From assembly GCA_013286585.1 (NCBI GenBank), contig JABDFK010000004.1, positions 1 through 64,000 of the forward strand: a stretch of DNA of 64,000 bases, read 5' to 3'. The DNA comes from Deltaproteobacteria bacterium (GTDB taxonomy: Bacteria > Bdellovibrionota > Bdellovibrionia > Bdellovibrionales > Bdellovibrionaceae). The notes below the pieces were generated by a model. That model did not search any database. It was not told the origin of the DNA and was given only the letters and a program-made list of their open reading frames with translations. Shown here piece after piece: positions 46,541-56,160 of the stretch; the first letter of the stretch is position 1; every line of letters starts with the position of its first letter. A program made the translations under genes and the position numbers.

Positions 46541-46664
46541 GTGGGTCATTGGCTTTCAAAGCCTTCGGTCATACGGTGCTCGGATCCCCTTCGGGGCTCC
46601 TGTGCTCCGAGCTTGTCTTTGAAAGCCAATGACCTCACTTATCGAAGGCTGAGAGCTCACGAAT
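46513..46664 (+). repeat. Large hairpin repeat, copy A
   Basis: Left arm 46528-46561 pairs with right arm 46617-46651 (one bulged base); weaker pairing extends to 46513 and 46664. The core has two conserved blocks: 26 nt at 46558-46583 starting AAAGCCTTCGGTCATACGG, and 17 nt GCTCCGAGCTTGTCTTT at 46604-46620. GCTCGG pairs with CCGAGC inside, capping a short CCCC-TTCG-GGGG hairpin. Both blocks recur in copy B in reverse orientation. The left arm includes the last codons and stop of the COG3014-like gene. It lies between convergent genes and may also end transcription. Confidence 0.85.
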
Positions 46665-46691
46665 TTGTGAGCCCTGAGTGTTGGGGAATTT

Positions 46692-47198
46692 TTATTGTGG
46701 TTGTGGGCGGTTATCTACTGCTGGCACGGGTTGGGTATTCTTGAGGGAGATGTCGGATTTCAGGTTTGCTTTTGTAATCGCGACATCGAGGCCCTTTCTA
46801 AAATTAACACACTCGCTCGACGAATCGCCAAAGTCGACTGTACATTGTACGCAGTGGTGAGCGAGGGCCTTGTCTTTTGATGAATGCTCCAAACATCTGC
46901 TGACAATAGACATTTTTGAGTCAGTGAACATAATTTCATCCGAAATTGGCGGAGCAAGTTCGTTCAGACTCTTTTTCATCCCTTCAAAATGAAGTTCGTA
47001 GAGACGCTGGGAAGCGTGTTCGCGGAAAATTTTGCAGACCTTCTTGATAGATTCGCAAGGCTGGCCCATGAGGCAAGAAATCTCCCCATCAAGGCGCTCA
47101 AAACATTTGGACAAAACCCGATAATCAATGGAAACAGGCTCGGCAGCTCCGGCAGAAAAAACAAACCCAAGAACACAAAAAACAAAAAGACTTTTCAT
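46692..47198 (-). CDS. Secreted Cys-rich hypothetical protein
   Basis: This 168-residue protein has a signal peptide (MKSLFVFCVLGFVFSAGAAE, cleavage likely after GAA) and a mature part with eight Cys: KCFERLDGEISCLMGQPCES, KKVCKIFREH, SRCLEHSSKD and HHCVQCTVDF...SECVNF. Disulfides are likely in the periplasm or outside. The ATG has a GGAGG site six bases upstream. No family was recognised. The gene is flanked by the two inverted copies of the large hairpin repeat. Confidence 0.7.
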   Translation of the reverse strand: MKSLFVFCVLGFVFSAGAAEPVSIDYRVLSKCFERLDGEISCLMGQPCESIKKVCKIFREHASQRLYELHFEGMKKSLNELAPPISDEIMFTDSKMSIVSRCLEHSSKDKALAHHCVQCTVDFGDSSSECVNFRKGLDVAITKANLKSDISLKNTQPVPAVDNRPQPQ

Positions 47199-47324
47199 AT
47201 TGATCCTCCACCCAAAAGTGTAGCCGACAAGAATCCAATAGATAAAGACACCAACCGCATTCTAGCCCAAAGATGAGGCAAGCATTGCCAAAGAAAACGC
47301 CCTGAAAAAATTCAGAAAATTACT

Positions 47325-47488
47325 TGTCCCATTCCAAAGTGTGAAAAATCGGAAGAGGGGTACCGGCCCTTTTAAAGACAAGCTCGGAGCGCAGGCACCC
47401 CCGCCAGGGGGGCCGAGCACCGTATGACCGAAGGCTTTAAAAGGGCCGGTACCCCTCTTCCGATTTCCTTCACCACTAGGAAGGGACA
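47325..47488 (-). repeat. Large hairpin repeat, copy B
   Basis: A perfect 31-bp inverted repeat (47347-47377 and 47435-47465) is extended by diverged pairing out to about 47325 and 47488. On the minus strand the core carries the same 26-nt and 17-nt blocks as copy A (47412-47437 and 47374-47390). Its inner hairpin is CCCCC-TGGC-GGGGG instead of CCCC-TTCG-GGGG. The arms share no sequence with those of copy A apart from the innermost bases. It lies between the phaR terminator and the promoter side of the secreted-protein gene. Confidence 0.85.
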
Positions 47489-47515
47489 AAAAAAAGCCCC
47501 GAATTTCTTCAGGGC
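47488..47515 (-). terminator. Factor-independent terminator of phaR
   Basis: On the minus strand GCCCTGAA-gaaa-TTCGGGGC forms an eight-pair stem with one G-U pair, followed by eight T. It begins 31 bases after the phaR stop. This is the clearest minus-strand terminator in the window. Confidence 0.88.
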
Positions 47516-47546
47516 GTTTCTTCATAATAATGTGGAATCAATTCTC

Positions 47547-48107
47547 TTAGCTATTGAAGCCTGTGTTGCTGGCTCCTGGAAGAATTGGTGTGTTGTCGTC
47601 GTTCGCACCTGGAAGAGTGGTTGCTTTTTCGGCAGCTACTTTCGAGGTTTGATCGGCTGTAGCGCGGGCCGCAGCGTTGGCAACACGTTGCTCAAGATTT
47701 TCTTTCATGCTGTCAGTGGAAGCGCGCTCTAGCTGAGCTGCTTGTGCTTGCGCTTGACGTTGCATGTAGTCTTGAGGAAATGCACCCAATTTAGCCAGGT
47801 AGTTAGAAATGCTTCCGTTACCGGTTTGGATGATTTCGCGAAGTGTGAAAAGAGGAGCGTATTGAGACGCTTTTTTCTCTGCTTCGAAAATGATCTGGGT
47901 TAAAGTAGCCGCAGTGATGTCGTTTTTAGACTTGTTGTCTATAACCATCACTTCTTCGTTGGTGCGGATCATTTTAGCAATGTCATCCAAAGTTACATAA
48001 CAGCTCTGTTGAGTGTCATAAAGCTTTCGGTTCTGATAACGCTTAATGATTTTAACTTTACCGTTCGCGGGCTTAATGCTCTGTACGGTGTCGATTTGGT
48101 TCATCAA
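47547..48107 (-). CDS. phaR: PHA synthesis regulator PhaR
   Basis: This 186-residue protein has the N-terminal PHB/PHA accumulation regulator DNA-binding domain: KIIKRYQNRKLYDTQQSCYV and DNKSKNDITAATLTQIIFEAEKK (residues about 18-72). The C-terminal half is helical and rich in Ala, Gln and Glu (QRQAQAQAAQLERAST). In PHA-making bacteria PhaR represses phasin and its own gene and binds polymer. No pha synthase or phasin is in the window. The ATG has GGGGAGG six bases upstream. A consensus -35 lies further upstream. Confidence 0.9.
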   Translation of the reverse strand: MMNQIDTVQSIKPANGKVKIIKRYQNRKLYDTQQSCYVTLDDIAKMIRTNEEVMVIDNKSKNDITAATLTQIIFEAEKKASQYAPLFTLREIIQTGNGSISNYLAKLGAFPQDYMQRQAQAQAAQLERASTDSMKENLEQRVANAAARATADQTSKVAAEKATTLPGANDDNTPILPGASNTGFNS

Positions 48108-48157
48108 AGTGGCCTCCCCATTGTTTAAGTAAACGTTTTGGGCTATTTAATGGCCGG

Positions 48158-48187
48158 AAGCTAGCCCCCACCGCCACAGCTTGTCAA
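48158..48187 (-). promoter_or_regulatory. Promoter of phaR
   Basis: On the minus strand the consensus TTGACA (48182-48187) is followed after 18 bases by TAGCTT (48158-48163). A palindromic GTTTACTTAAAC lies between promoter and start and could be an autoregulatory site. Confidence 0.5.
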
Positions 48188-48291
48188 GCGAACAAACCCT
48201 CAAATACACCTACGCTACGCATTACTCGCATCAATGAATAGACCAAAAAAAGAGTTCAAAAAGTGCATTTATCGCTCAAGTTTTCTTAGAA

Positions 48292-48747
48292 ATGGCCGAA
48301 AGTCTTGGTAGGATGAATAAAAAACCGGACAGTCATGAAGTATCAACGGGAAAACAGCTAGTTAGCTTTAGTATGCTTCTGTCTGTGTTTGTCCTCATTG
48401 CGGCCATTTGCGTGCTGTTTGGACCTGTGGTCTTCGGTTCAAAGGACCAAGATCATCAGAGAGCCATTAGCAAGGCTCAGAGCTTGGCCTATCAGATCTC
48501 CGTTTTGGACGATAAATCGGCCCAAAAAGCCAATTCGGAAGAAGTTGCCGCAAATGCCCAAAATTCAGGCAGAACTCCCGCCAGCCAGGCTCCTGCAGAG
48601 AGATCTGGCACCCTCGGCTTAGATCCCTGGGGACAGGCCTACCACTACAAAATTCGGCACGAAGGTCGACACAAAGTTATCGATGTTTGGTCGACGGGTG
48701 AAAACGCCATTCAGACTCAGGTCTTGATTCCTACTGACACCCTATAA
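48292..48747 (+). CDS. Pseudopilin-like (GspG C-terminal motif) membrane protein
   Basis: This 151-residue protein has one hydrophobic helix (about 24-47) preceded by 23 residues, and ends with LDPWGQAYHYKIRHEGRHKV then DVWSTGENA. That is the calcium-loop/C-terminal motif of type II secretion major pseudopilins (DPWGxxYxY ... SxGxD). The prepilin peptidase motif before the helix is not canonical, so it may be a pseudopilin relative rather than a processed one. The start may instead be ATG 48313; neither has a strong ribosome site. Confidence 0.6.
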   Translation: MAESLGRMNKKPDSHEVSTGKQLVSFSMLLSVFVLIAAICVLFGPVVFGSKDQDHQRAISKAQSLAYQISVLDDKSAQKANSEEVAANAQNSGRTPASQAPAERSGTLGLDPWGQAYHYKIRHEGRHKVIDVWSTGENAIQTQVLIPTDTL

Positions 48748-48810
48748 ATTGCGCCAAAACATTCAAGTCCCTTTTTGGTATGGCCGAAGAAGTCACTAAA
48801 GGGAGGCCTG

Positions 48811-50673
48811 ATGTCTCTTCGGCCCATTTCAAATATCGTCATTTTTCTTGGTTTTGGAATGCTCATGTCTTCTTGCGTGGCCCTTCAGCCCAAATCGATG
48901 GCGAAGGATTCTGACACAGCCCCTTACTACGATGCCGCTTACGACGATCATAATCGGGCTCCGGCATCGTTCGTGCCCTCTTCCGTTGGCGGCGACAAGA
49001 CTCAAAATTTAGATCCGGTTTATATGCGCACTCAGGCCGATTATTATTTTTCTATGGCAGAGTCCCAGAGCTACGACGGCGATCATCAAAAAGCGGTAGA
49101 GTCCTTCAAAATGGTTTTGGTTTACGATCAAGAATCTGCACACGTGCATTTGCGACTTTCTGCAGAGTACTTGAAATTGGGATTGGCCAACCAAGCCTTG
49201 GACCAAGCTGAAACCGCTGTGAAAATCGATCCGAAACTGATCGAGGCCCGCTTGATGTTGGGTGGACTATTTTCGTCGATGAAGGCTTACGATAAAGCAT
49301 TGGCTCAGTACAATGAAATTCTGAAACTGGATTCACAGAACACAGAGGCTCCGCTGTACATCGGTGCTGTCTTGGCAGAGCAAAAACAATACGCCAAAGC
49401 CGTGCAATATTTTGAGTCATTGGCGAAGAATGACAACTATCAAACTCCGCACTTGGCTTACTATTACATCGCCCGCATTCGTGCCAGCCAAGAGGGAAAG
49501 CAGTATTCGAAGGCTGCCGAAGTGGCTTACAAAAAAGCTCTGGAAATTAAAAAGGATCATGTGGAGTCCATCTTGGGACTTGGTGATCTTTACAGTAAAC
49601 TGAATATGGCGGACAAAGCCGTACGTCTTTTTTCTGACTATCAAAAAGAGCATGGACCCAGCGTGCGCGTGGCCGAAGCTTTGGCTCCGTTATATTTGGA
49701 AGAAGAGAAATATGACCTAGCCTACGATCAGTTCAGCGTCATCGAGCAAAACTCGGACGAGACTTTGAACGTCAAAGTAAAAATGGCTCTTATTTTGATC
49801 GAGCAGAAAAAATTCAAGCAAGCCATTGCCAAGCTCAACGAAGTTTTGGCTCAGGCGCCGGATAGCGATAAGATTCGTTTTTATCTCGCCGCAGTTTACG
49901 AAGAGACTCACCAAGCGAAGGACGCCATCGATAGCTTTCAAAAAGTCCCTGCCGAAAGTCAGTTTTTTGCAGAGGCCGTTGTTCACGGTGCCTATTTGAT
50001 GAAACAAAATAAGGATCTCAGCGGAGCAGTGAGTTTCGTTAAGAAATCCACTGAGGCTCGAAAAGATTTGCCGCAGTTGATAGCTGTTTATGCGTCACTC
50101 TTGGATGAAAAAGGGGACTACAAAACAGCTTTGGACATCCTCAATAAAGGTGTTGAAAAATTTCCCGAGCAAGTGCAGCTGCGATTTTTCTTGGGCACGA
50201 TCCAAGATCATTTAGGCAATAGAGATTCAGTGGTTGAAAATATGAAGAAGGTCATTGAGCTAGATCCCAACCACGTTCAAGGTTTGAACTACTTGGCTTA
50301 CACCTATTCAGAAATGGGAAAATCTTTGGATGAGGCCGAAAAACTAATCCGCCGCGCTCTAGAAATCGAGCCCAAAGATGCTTTCATCATGGATACCTAT
50401 GGTTGGATTCTTTTCAAAGAGGGAAAAACTTTGGACTCTATCCGAATTCTTGAGTCCGCTTACCGCAGCCAGCCCACCGAGGCCGTGATTGCGGAACATT
50501 TGGGTGATGCCTATTTCAAAGCACAAATGGTGGATCGGGCTAAAACAATGTACGAGCGTGCTGCCGAGTTTGAATCCGATGAAAAGCGGGCCAAAGAAAT
50601 TCGCTCTAAAATCACCTCCATCCAGAATCAAGATGTTAAAAGAGAACAGCGGATGCCAGCCTCAGCGGATTGA
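48811..50673 (+). CDS. Large TPR lipoprotein
   Basis: This 620-residue protein has a lipoprotein signal (Cys22 in MLMSSCV) and an almost continuous array of tetratricopeptide repeats from about residue 70 to 600. Examples are SYDGDHQKAVESFKMVLVYD, AYDKALAQYNEILKLDSQN, GNRDSVVENMKKVIELDPNH and DEAEKLIRRALEIEPKDAF. It should bind partner proteins in the periplasm or at the outer membrane. ATG at 48811 is chosen because GGGAGG precedes it and the lipobox then sits at the right distance. The LolB-like gene follows 49 bases later, a pairing seen in related bacteria. Confidence 0.88.
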   Translation: MSLRPISNIVIFLGFGMLMSSCVALQPKSMAKDSDTAPYYDAAYDDHNRAPASFVPSSVGGDKTQNLDPVYMRTQADYYFSMAESQSYDGDHQKAVESFKMVLVYDQESAHVHLRLSAEYLKLGLANQALDQAETAVKIDPKLIEARLMLGGLFSSMKAYDKALAQYNEILKLDSQNTEAPLYIGAVLAEQKQYAKAVQYFESLAKNDNYQTPHLAYYYIARIRASQEGKQYSKAAEVAYKKALEIKKDHVESILGLGDLYSKLNMADKAVRLFSDYQKEHGPSVRVAEALAPLYLEEEKYDLAYDQFSVIEQNSDETLNVKVKMALILIEQKKFKQAIAKLNEVLAQAPDSDKIRFYLAAVYEETHQAKDAIDSFQKVPAESQFFAEAVVHGAYLMKQNKDLSGAVSFVKKSTEARKDLPQLIAVYASLLDEKGDYKTALDILNKGVEKFPEQVQLRFFLGTIQDHLGNRDSVVENMKKVIELDPNHVQGLNYLAYTYSEMGKSLDEAEKLIRRALEIEPKDAFIMDTYGWILFKEGKTLDSIRILESAYRSQPTEAVIAEHLGDAYFKAQMVDRAKTMYERAAEFESDEKRAKEIRSKITSIQNQDVKREQRMPASAD

Positions 50674-50722
50674 TGCTGGGTACGATCTTGACTGTCGAAC
50701 TGCTTCAGTAGAGTCTTGACTC

Positions 50723-51364
50723 ATGAAAAACTTTGCAAAAACCATGTCCTTGCTAGCGACATGTACATTTTTTAGCGCTTGCGTTTCCACACCCAAACCC
50801 TTTGTTAGCCACCAGCAGAGCGGGTCTTGGGAGGCGAAGGCACAGGCCAAGGATTTAACGAACGACAAATCCTACAATCTGAGTTTGGACATGATGGCCG
50901 TGACGCCGGATCTGTTTCGCATGGATGTGTCCGGCACCCTGGGAATCTCTTTGGCCACTATGGTGATCAACAAAAACCAGGTCCAACTGGCTCTTTATCG
51001 AGAGAAAAAATACTACGAAGGCGCCCTGTCCGATCATGCCTTGCGCTCGATGTTCAAGATGAATCTGAACCCTAGGCTGTTAATGAATGTGTGCACGGAC
51101 TCGCCGGTGAGTGACTCTGGCTGGGGTTGCAAAATCGGAGTGGACGGTATGGTGGATTTCTGTGTTAGAAAATCCGACGGTTTTAAAATCCAGTGGTCCG
51201 AGCGCGACGGAGAGAAAAAACGCGTCACGCTGACGGACAAGGGCTTTGAACTTCAAATCGTTTTTAAGTCGTTCACCGAGGGCGACCCGACCAACGTCCA
51301 GTCTGGGAAAAGCCCGTTTCAATTTGAGACTCCCAAAGATTTTACCAAGTATCAAATTCCGTGA
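50723..51364 (+). CDS. LolB-like outer-membrane lipoprotein
   Basis: This 213-residue lipoprotein has Cys20 in FFSACVS. The mature part follows the LolB/LppX-like half-barrel pattern: GSWEAKAQAKDLTNDKSYNL, LFRMDVSGTLGISLATMVI, QVQLALYREKKYYEGAL, and later FKIQWSERDGEKKRVTL. LolB inserts lipoproteins into the outer membrane. True LolB is often hard to recognise outside gammaproteobacteria, so LolB-like is as far as I go. It sits next to a TPR lipoprotein. Confidence 0.68.
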   Translation: MKNFAKTMSLLATCTFFSACVSTPKPFVSHQQSGSWEAKAQAKDLTNDKSYNLSLDMMAVTPDLFRMDVSGTLGISLATMVINKNQVQLALYREKKYYEGALSDHALRSMFKMNLNPRLLMNVCTDSPVSDSGWGCKIGVDGMVDFCVRKSDGFKIQWSERDGEKKRVTLTDKGFELQIVFKSFTEGDPTNVQSGKSPFQFETPKDFTKYQIP

Positions 51365-51391
51365 TGCAGATGTCGCAATTTTAACAAATGT

Positions 51392-51418
51392 TGACCTGAA
51401 TATGTACCGAAATGACCT
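51392..51418 (+). promoter_or_regulatory. Direct repeats upstream of prkA
   Basis: TGACCT occurs at 51392-51397 and 51413-51418, 21 bases apart start to start (two helical turns), 40-65 bases before the prkA ATG. This spacing suits a dimeric or tandem-binding regulator. No clear -35/-10 pair was assigned. Confidence 0.35.
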
Positions 51419-51458
51419 TCTAATGCATACTAGTAAGTAGGTATAGGAGGATCACCTA

Positions 51459-53537
51459 ATGGCCAATCCTAAAATCGATTTACAGTCCTTGGTGAAATCA
51501 TGGGAATCAAAAAACGGCGCCGCTCATGTGAACTGGAGCGGCACCTTCAATGAATACCTAGATCTGGTGAAACAAAATCCACGGATCACTCGCAATGCCT
51601 TTCAAAGAATGTATGACATGGTCTCTGAGGCCGGCACCGAAGAGTACGTGGATTTTAAAAAGCCTGTTATTCGCTACAAATTTTTTGATGACTCCAAAAA
51701 CAACGGCAAAGACGCCGTTTTTGGCCTTGATGTTCCGATCATGAAACTAGTCAACGTGCTGAAAGCGGCAGCCATGGGTTACGGCACCGAAAAGCGCGTG
51801 ATCTTGCTTCACGGACCTGTTGGCAGCGCTAAGTCCACACTTTGTCGCATGCTGAAAAAAGGTATCGAGGACTACTCGAAATCTCCTCAAGGAGAGATGT
51901 ACACGTTTGAGTGGATTGACGACAAAGGTGAATTGGGTGGCTTGCTTGGACTTGAAGCGAAATCCTTTCTGTCTCCGATGCACGAGGAGCCACTGCTGCT
52001 GATTCCTGATGAGCTGCGCGCTTCAGTTTGCGATGACCTGAACCGTGGCCAAGAGGGCAGCTTCCGAGTTTCAATTTCTGGAGAACTGTGTCCGCCCAGT
52101 CGTTACATTTTCAAGGCATTGATGGAGCGTCACAAGGGCGATTTGATGAAGGTGCTTTCGCATGTAAAAGTGAAAAGGCTCACACTTTCAGAGGCCGACC
52201 GAATCGGCATCGGCACCTTCCAGCCGAAGGACGAAAAAAATCAGGACTCTACAGAGCTCACTGGCGACATCAACTACCGCAAAATTGCCGAGTATGGATC
52301 TGACTCCGACCCCCGTGCTTTTAACTTCGACGGCGAATTCAATGTGGCCAATAGAGGCATGATTGAGTTTGTCGAAGTTTTGAAGTTGGACGTGGCATTC
52401 CTTTACGATCTTCTGGGTGCCTCTCAAGAACATCGGATCAAGCCCAAGAAGTTTGCACAAACTCACATTGATGAAGTGATCATCGGTCACACCAATGAGC
52501 CCGAATATCGTCGCCTGCAAGACAACGAGTTCATGGAAGCCCTTCGCGATCGTACGGTGAAAATCGACATTCCCTACATCACTCGCTGGAGAGACGAAAT
52601 CAGTATTTACAAAAAGGACTTCAACTCTCAGCGCATTCGTGGGGTGAGCATTGCTCCGCACACGATTGAAATGGCAGCGATGTGGGCAATCATGACCCGC
52701 CTGGAAAAACCCAAGAAGGCGAACCTCACGCGCTTGCAGAAGCTGAAGCTTTACAATGGCAAAACTCTTCCAAATTACACTGAGGACAATGTTCGCGAGC
52801 TGCGCAAAGAGACCATGCGTGAAGGTCTTGAAGGGATTTCCCCGCGTTACATTCAAGACAAACTTTCCAATGCCATTGTTATGGCTCAGCAAAACAATCG
52901 TGGATCAGTGAACCCCTTCATGGTTCTGAACGAGCTGGATTCGGGTTTGAAAAATCACTCGTTGCTTTCGAATGAAGAATTGAAAGCGGATTACCGCGAA
53001 CTTTTAGGCGTCGTTCGTCAAGAATACGAAGAGATCATCAAAGCCGAGGTGCAAAGAGCGATCAGTGCTGATGAAAGCTTCATGATGCGACTCTGCGGAA
53101 ATTACATCGACAATGTGAAGGCCTACACTCAGCGCGAACGCGTGCGCAACTCTTTCACTGGGCAGGATGAAGAGCCCGATGAAAGACTCATGCGCTCCAT
53201 CGAAGAGAAGATCGAAATTCCTGAATCTCGTAAAGACGACTTCCGTCGTGAGATCATGAACTACATCGGCGCGCTGTCTTTGGAAGGCAAGAAATTCAAT
53301 TACAAAATGAATGAGCGTCTGCACAAGGCCCTAGAGTTAAAAACCTTCGAAGATCAGAAGGACAGCATCAAGCTGACGTCGATCGTGAGCTCTGTGGTCG
53401 ACAAAGACACTCAGGAAAAAATTGATATCGTGAAAACTCGTTTGATCAAAGACTTCGGCTATGACGAAATTTCAGCCACCGACGTTCTTCATTATGTCGC
53501 CAGTATTTACGCTCGTGGGGACGTGAAGAACAAATAG
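51459..53537 (+). CDS. prkA: PrkA-type AAA+ serine protein kinase
   Basis: This 692-residue protein has an N-terminal AAA+ domain with Walker [16 protein letters not shown] (residues 116-130) and a C-terminal kinase-like domain. Characteristic stretches are [49 protein letters not shown] and [24 protein letters not shown]. PrkA homologues (YeaG) act in nitrogen starvation or sporulation. An AGGAGG site precedes the start by eight bases. It heads the conserved prkA-yeaH-spoVR operon. Confidence 0.95.
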   Translation: MANPKIDLQSLVKSWESKNGAAHVNWSGTFNEYLDLVKQNPRITRNAFQRMYDMVSEAGTEEYVDFKKPVIRYKFFDDSKNNGKDAVFGLDVPIMKLVNVLKAAAMGYGTEKRVILLHGPVGSAKSTLCRMLKKGIEDYSKSPQGEMYTFEWIDDKGELGGLLGLEAKSFLSPMHEEPLLLIPDELRASVCDDLNRGQEGSFRVSISGELCPPSRYIFKALMERHKGDLMKVLSHVKVKRLTLSEADRIGIGTFQPKDEKNQDSTELTGDINYRKIAEYGSDSDPRAFNFDGEFNVANRGMIEFVEVLKLDVAFLYDLLGASQEHRIKPKKFAQTHIDEVIIGHTNEPEYRRLQDNEFMEALRDRTVKIDIPYITRWRDEISIYKKDFNSQRIRGVSIAPHTIEMAAMWAIMTRLEKPKKANLTRLQKLKLYNGKTLPNYTEDNVRELRKETMREGLEGISPRYIQDKLSNAIVMAQQNNRGSVNPFMVLNELDSGLKNHSLLSNEELKADYRELLGVVRQEYEEIIKAEVQRAISADESFMMRLCGNYIDNVKAYTQRERVRNSFTGQDEEPDERLMRSIEEKIEIPESRKDDFRREIMNYIGALSLEGKKFNYKMNERLHKALELKTFEDQKDSIKLTSIVSSVVDKDTQEKIDIVKTRLIKDFGYDEISATDVLHYVASIYARGDVKNK

Positions 53538-53546
53538 GGAGATCCT

Positions 53547-54641
53547 GTGTCCATCAAAGAAGACCATAATCGGTTTCGGGACATTATTAAGGGCCGGATC
53601 AAAGAAGATCTGCGGAAATACGTTTCCCAAGGGGAAATGATCGGCAAGCGCGAGAACGAGTACGTGAAGATCCCGCTGCCTTCCATCGATATCCCGAATT
53701 TTCGCTACGGACCAAAACAGCAAGGCGGCGTCGGACAAGGCGAAGCCAAGCCTGGCGATTCCGTCGGCGAGCCCCAGCCGGGTCAAGGTCAAGCGGGTGA
53801 CCAGCCGGGCGAACATCTGCTGGAAGTCGAACTTTCTATCGAAGAACTGGCGCAAATTCTAGGCGAAAAATTGGCGCTGCCTAGAATTCAACCTAAAGGC
53901 ATGAAGCAAATAGAGACCACGAAGAATCGCTATTCGGGGCTATCGCCCATCGGACCGCAGGGCTTGAGGCACTTTCGCTCTTCCTATAAGAAAGCTCTGC
54001 AGAGATCCATTGCTGCCGGTACCTACGATCCGAAAAATCCCATCATCGTGCCGATCAAAGAGGACTTCCGCTATCGCACGGTGAAGACCGTCAAAAAGCC
54101 AATGACCAAAGCTGTGGTCATTTACATGATGGACGTTTCGGGCTCTATGGGTGACGAACAAAAAGAGATCGTGCGCATGGAGAGTTTTTGGATCAACGCC
54201 TGGCTCAAAAAACATTACAAGGGCCTTGAAACGCGCTTCATTATTCACGATGCCGCGGCCAAAGAGGTGGATGAAGGCACATTTTTTAAAACCAGTGAGT
54301 CCGGCGGTACGCTGATTAGCTCGGCCTATAAGCTGGCTCAGCAAATGATTGAAAGTGATTACCCGGTTCACGAATGGAATATTTATCCCTTCCATTTTTC
54401 CGATGGTGACAACTGGAGCGGTGAGGACACGCGCCTGTGTGTGCGCCTACTGCGGGAATTCTTCATGCCCAAGTGCAATGTTTTTTGCTACGGCCAAGTC
54501 GAGAGCAAATACGGCAGCGGCCAATTTTTAAAAGACCTGCAAAAAGAATTCGGTACGGATGAGCAAATCATCCTTAGCCAAATTGAAAATAAAGACAAAA
54601 TTCTTGATTCGATTCGCGACTTCCTTGGAAAGGGTAAGTGA
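53547..54641 (+). CDS. YeaH/DUF444 VWA-domain protein
   Basis: This 364-residue protein is of the DUF444/YeaH family that travels with PrkA and SpoVR. The N-terminus has [20 protein letters not shown] and [21 protein letters not shown] Gly/Pro/Gln-rich linker follows (about 56-90). The C-terminal von Willebrand A domain has MIDAS motif DVSGS (196-200) in [20 protein letters not shown] and later [12 protein letters not shown]. It probably binds a metal and partner proteins. It starts with GTG at 53547 after an AGGGAG site. Confidence 0.93.
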   Translation: MSIKEDHNRFRDIIKGRIKEDLRKYVSQGEMIGKRENEYVKIPLPSIDIPNFRYGPKQQGGVGQGEAKPGDSVGEPQPGQGQAGDQPGEHLLEVELSIEELAQILGEKLALPRIQPKGMKQIETTKNRYSGLSPIGPQGLRHFRSSYKKALQRSIAAGTYDPKNPIIVPIKEDFRYRTVKTVKKPMTKAVVIYMMDVSGSMGDEQKEIVRMESFWINAWLKKHYKGLETRFIIHDAAAKEVDEGTFFKTSESGGTLISSAYKLAQQMIESDYPVHEWNIYPFHFSDGDNWSGEDTRLCVRLLREFFMPKCNVFCYGQVESKYGSGQFLKDLQKEFGTDEQIILSQIENKDKILDSIRDFLGKGK

Positions 54642-54642
54642 T

Positions 54643-56160
54643 ATGGCGAATTTAACTCCAGCACTGGAAGCTGAAAGACAGAAGATTCTAAAAATCGCCA
54701 AAGACTCTGGTTTGGATATTTTTGAAACCATCTTCGAGCTGATCAGCTATGACCAGATCAACCAATTCGCAGCTTTCGGTGGCTTTCCAGTGCGCTATCC
54801 CCACTGGAAATTTGGCATGGAGTACGAACATCTCTCCAAGTCCTACGAATACGGGCTTTCGAAAATTTATGAAATGGTGATCAACACCGACCCTTGCTAC
54901 GCGTATCTCATGGAAGGGAATTCCATGATGGATCAGAAATTGGTGATGGCGCATGTGTATGGTCATTGCGATTTTTTTAAAAACAACGTTTGGTTTGCAA
55001 AAACCAATCGCAAGATGATGGACGCCATGGCCAACCATGCGACCCGGATTCGGCGATATATGGATCGCCACGGCTATGACGTCGTGGAAACCTTTATCGA
55101 TCGCTGCCTAAGCCTTGAAAACCTCATCGATAGATATTCAGTGTATTACGAGCCTAGCCGCTCGCGGGAAGAAGCTCCTCAGCAAAAACAAAAGGAGTAT
55201 TTGCTTCGCTATGATCGCGAATACATGCGCGACTACATCAATCCACCCAGCTTTGTCGCTGAACAAAAGCAGAGGATGCATGACATTGCCGCCAAGCGCT
55301 CGAAGTTTCCTGAAGAGCCTGAACGCGATATTTTGCGATTTCTGATGGCCTACGCACCTCTGGCTGACTGGCAACAGGATGTGCTTTCGATCATTCGTGA
55401 TGAGGCCTATTATTTTGCTCCGCAGGGGATGACGAAAACCATGAATGAGGGTTGGGCGTCTTACTGGCACACAAAATTGATGACACAAAAAATTCTGAAC
55501 GATTCAGAAATCATCGACTATGCGGATCATCATTCGGGCACCGTCGCCATGAGTCCGCAATCCTACAATCCTTATAAAGTTGGCATTGAGCTCTTTCGTG
55601 ACATCGAGGATCGCTGGAACAAGGGTCAGTTCGGTCGCGACTGGGAAAATTGCGATGATGTGCGCGAGCGAAAAAATTGGGATCGCAGAACCAATCTGGG
55701 CCGCGACAAAATTTTCGAGGTCCGCAAGATCTACAATGACGTCACCTTCATCGATGAATTTTTGACCGAGGAATTCTGTCTGAAAAACAGATTCTTTGTA
55801 TATAAATTCAACAAGCGCACCAATCAGTTTGAGGTCGATACTCGTGATTTCAAGGCGATCAAGGCTAAGCTGCTGTTCCAAATGACCAATTTTGGTCAGC
55901 CGATCATTCGCATCGACGACGCCAACTTTGAAAATCGTGGCGAACTGCTGCTTTCGCATCTGTGGGAAGGCATCGACATGCAGCCCGATTTTATGACAGA
56001 GACTATGAAGAATCTCTTTGGGGTTTGGACTCGGCCGGTGAATCTGCTGACCGTGCTGGATAACGAACGCATGCTCTGCCGTTTTGATGGTAAAGAGTGG
56101 ACTCAGCATAAACTCTCTGGGCCAGAGCCTGCTCCTGCCACTACTGAAGAAAAAAAGTGA
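54643..56160 (+). CDS. SpoVR-family protein
   Basis: This 505-residue protein is of the SpoVR family (E. coli YcgB). Conserved stretches are FPVRYPHWKFGMEYEHLSKS, IYEMVINTDPCYAYLMEGNS, MAHVYGHCDFFKNN, NEGWASYWHTKLM and YNPYKVGIELFRDIEDRWNKG. The many His and Glu residues suggest a metal site. In Bacillus it is needed for spore cortex, but it is widespread in non-sporulating bacteria, always with PrkA and YeaH. ATG at 54643 begins one base after the YeaH stop; the longer frame would overlap that gene. Confidence 0.94.
   Translation: MANLTPALEAERQKILKIAKDSGLDIFETIFELISYDQINQFAAFGGFPVRYPHWKFGMEYEHLSKSYEYGLSKIYEMVINTDPCYAYLMEGNSMMDQKLVMAHVYGHCDFFKNNVWFAKTNRKMMDAMANHATRIRRYMDRHGYDVVETFIDRCLSLENLIDRYSVYYEPSRSREEAPQQKQKEYLLRYDREYMRDYINPPSFVAEQKQRMHDIAAKRSKFPEEPERDILRFLMAYAPLADWQQDVLSIIRDEAYYFAPQGMTKTMNEGWASYWHTKLMTQKILNDSEIIDYADHHSGTVAMSPQSYNPYKVGIELFRDIEDRWNKGQFGRDWENCDDVRERKNWDRRTNLGRDKIFEVRKIYNDVTFIDEFLTEEFCLKNRFFVYKFNKRTNQFEVDTRDFKAIKAKLLFQMTNFGQPIIRIDDANFENRGELLLSHLWEGIDMQPDFMTETMKNLFGVWTRPVNLLTVLDNERMLCRFDGKEWTQHKLSGPEPAPATTEEKK

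Noticed and set aside
46541-46744. 67-codon plus-strand frame after the COG3014-like gene
   Set aside because: It lies wholly in hairpin repeat A and the opposing gene; the open frame is a by-product of the repeat.
47262-47525. 87-codon minus-strand frame across hairpin repeat B
   Set aside because: It covers the phaR terminator and the repeat, has no ribosome site and no family likeness.
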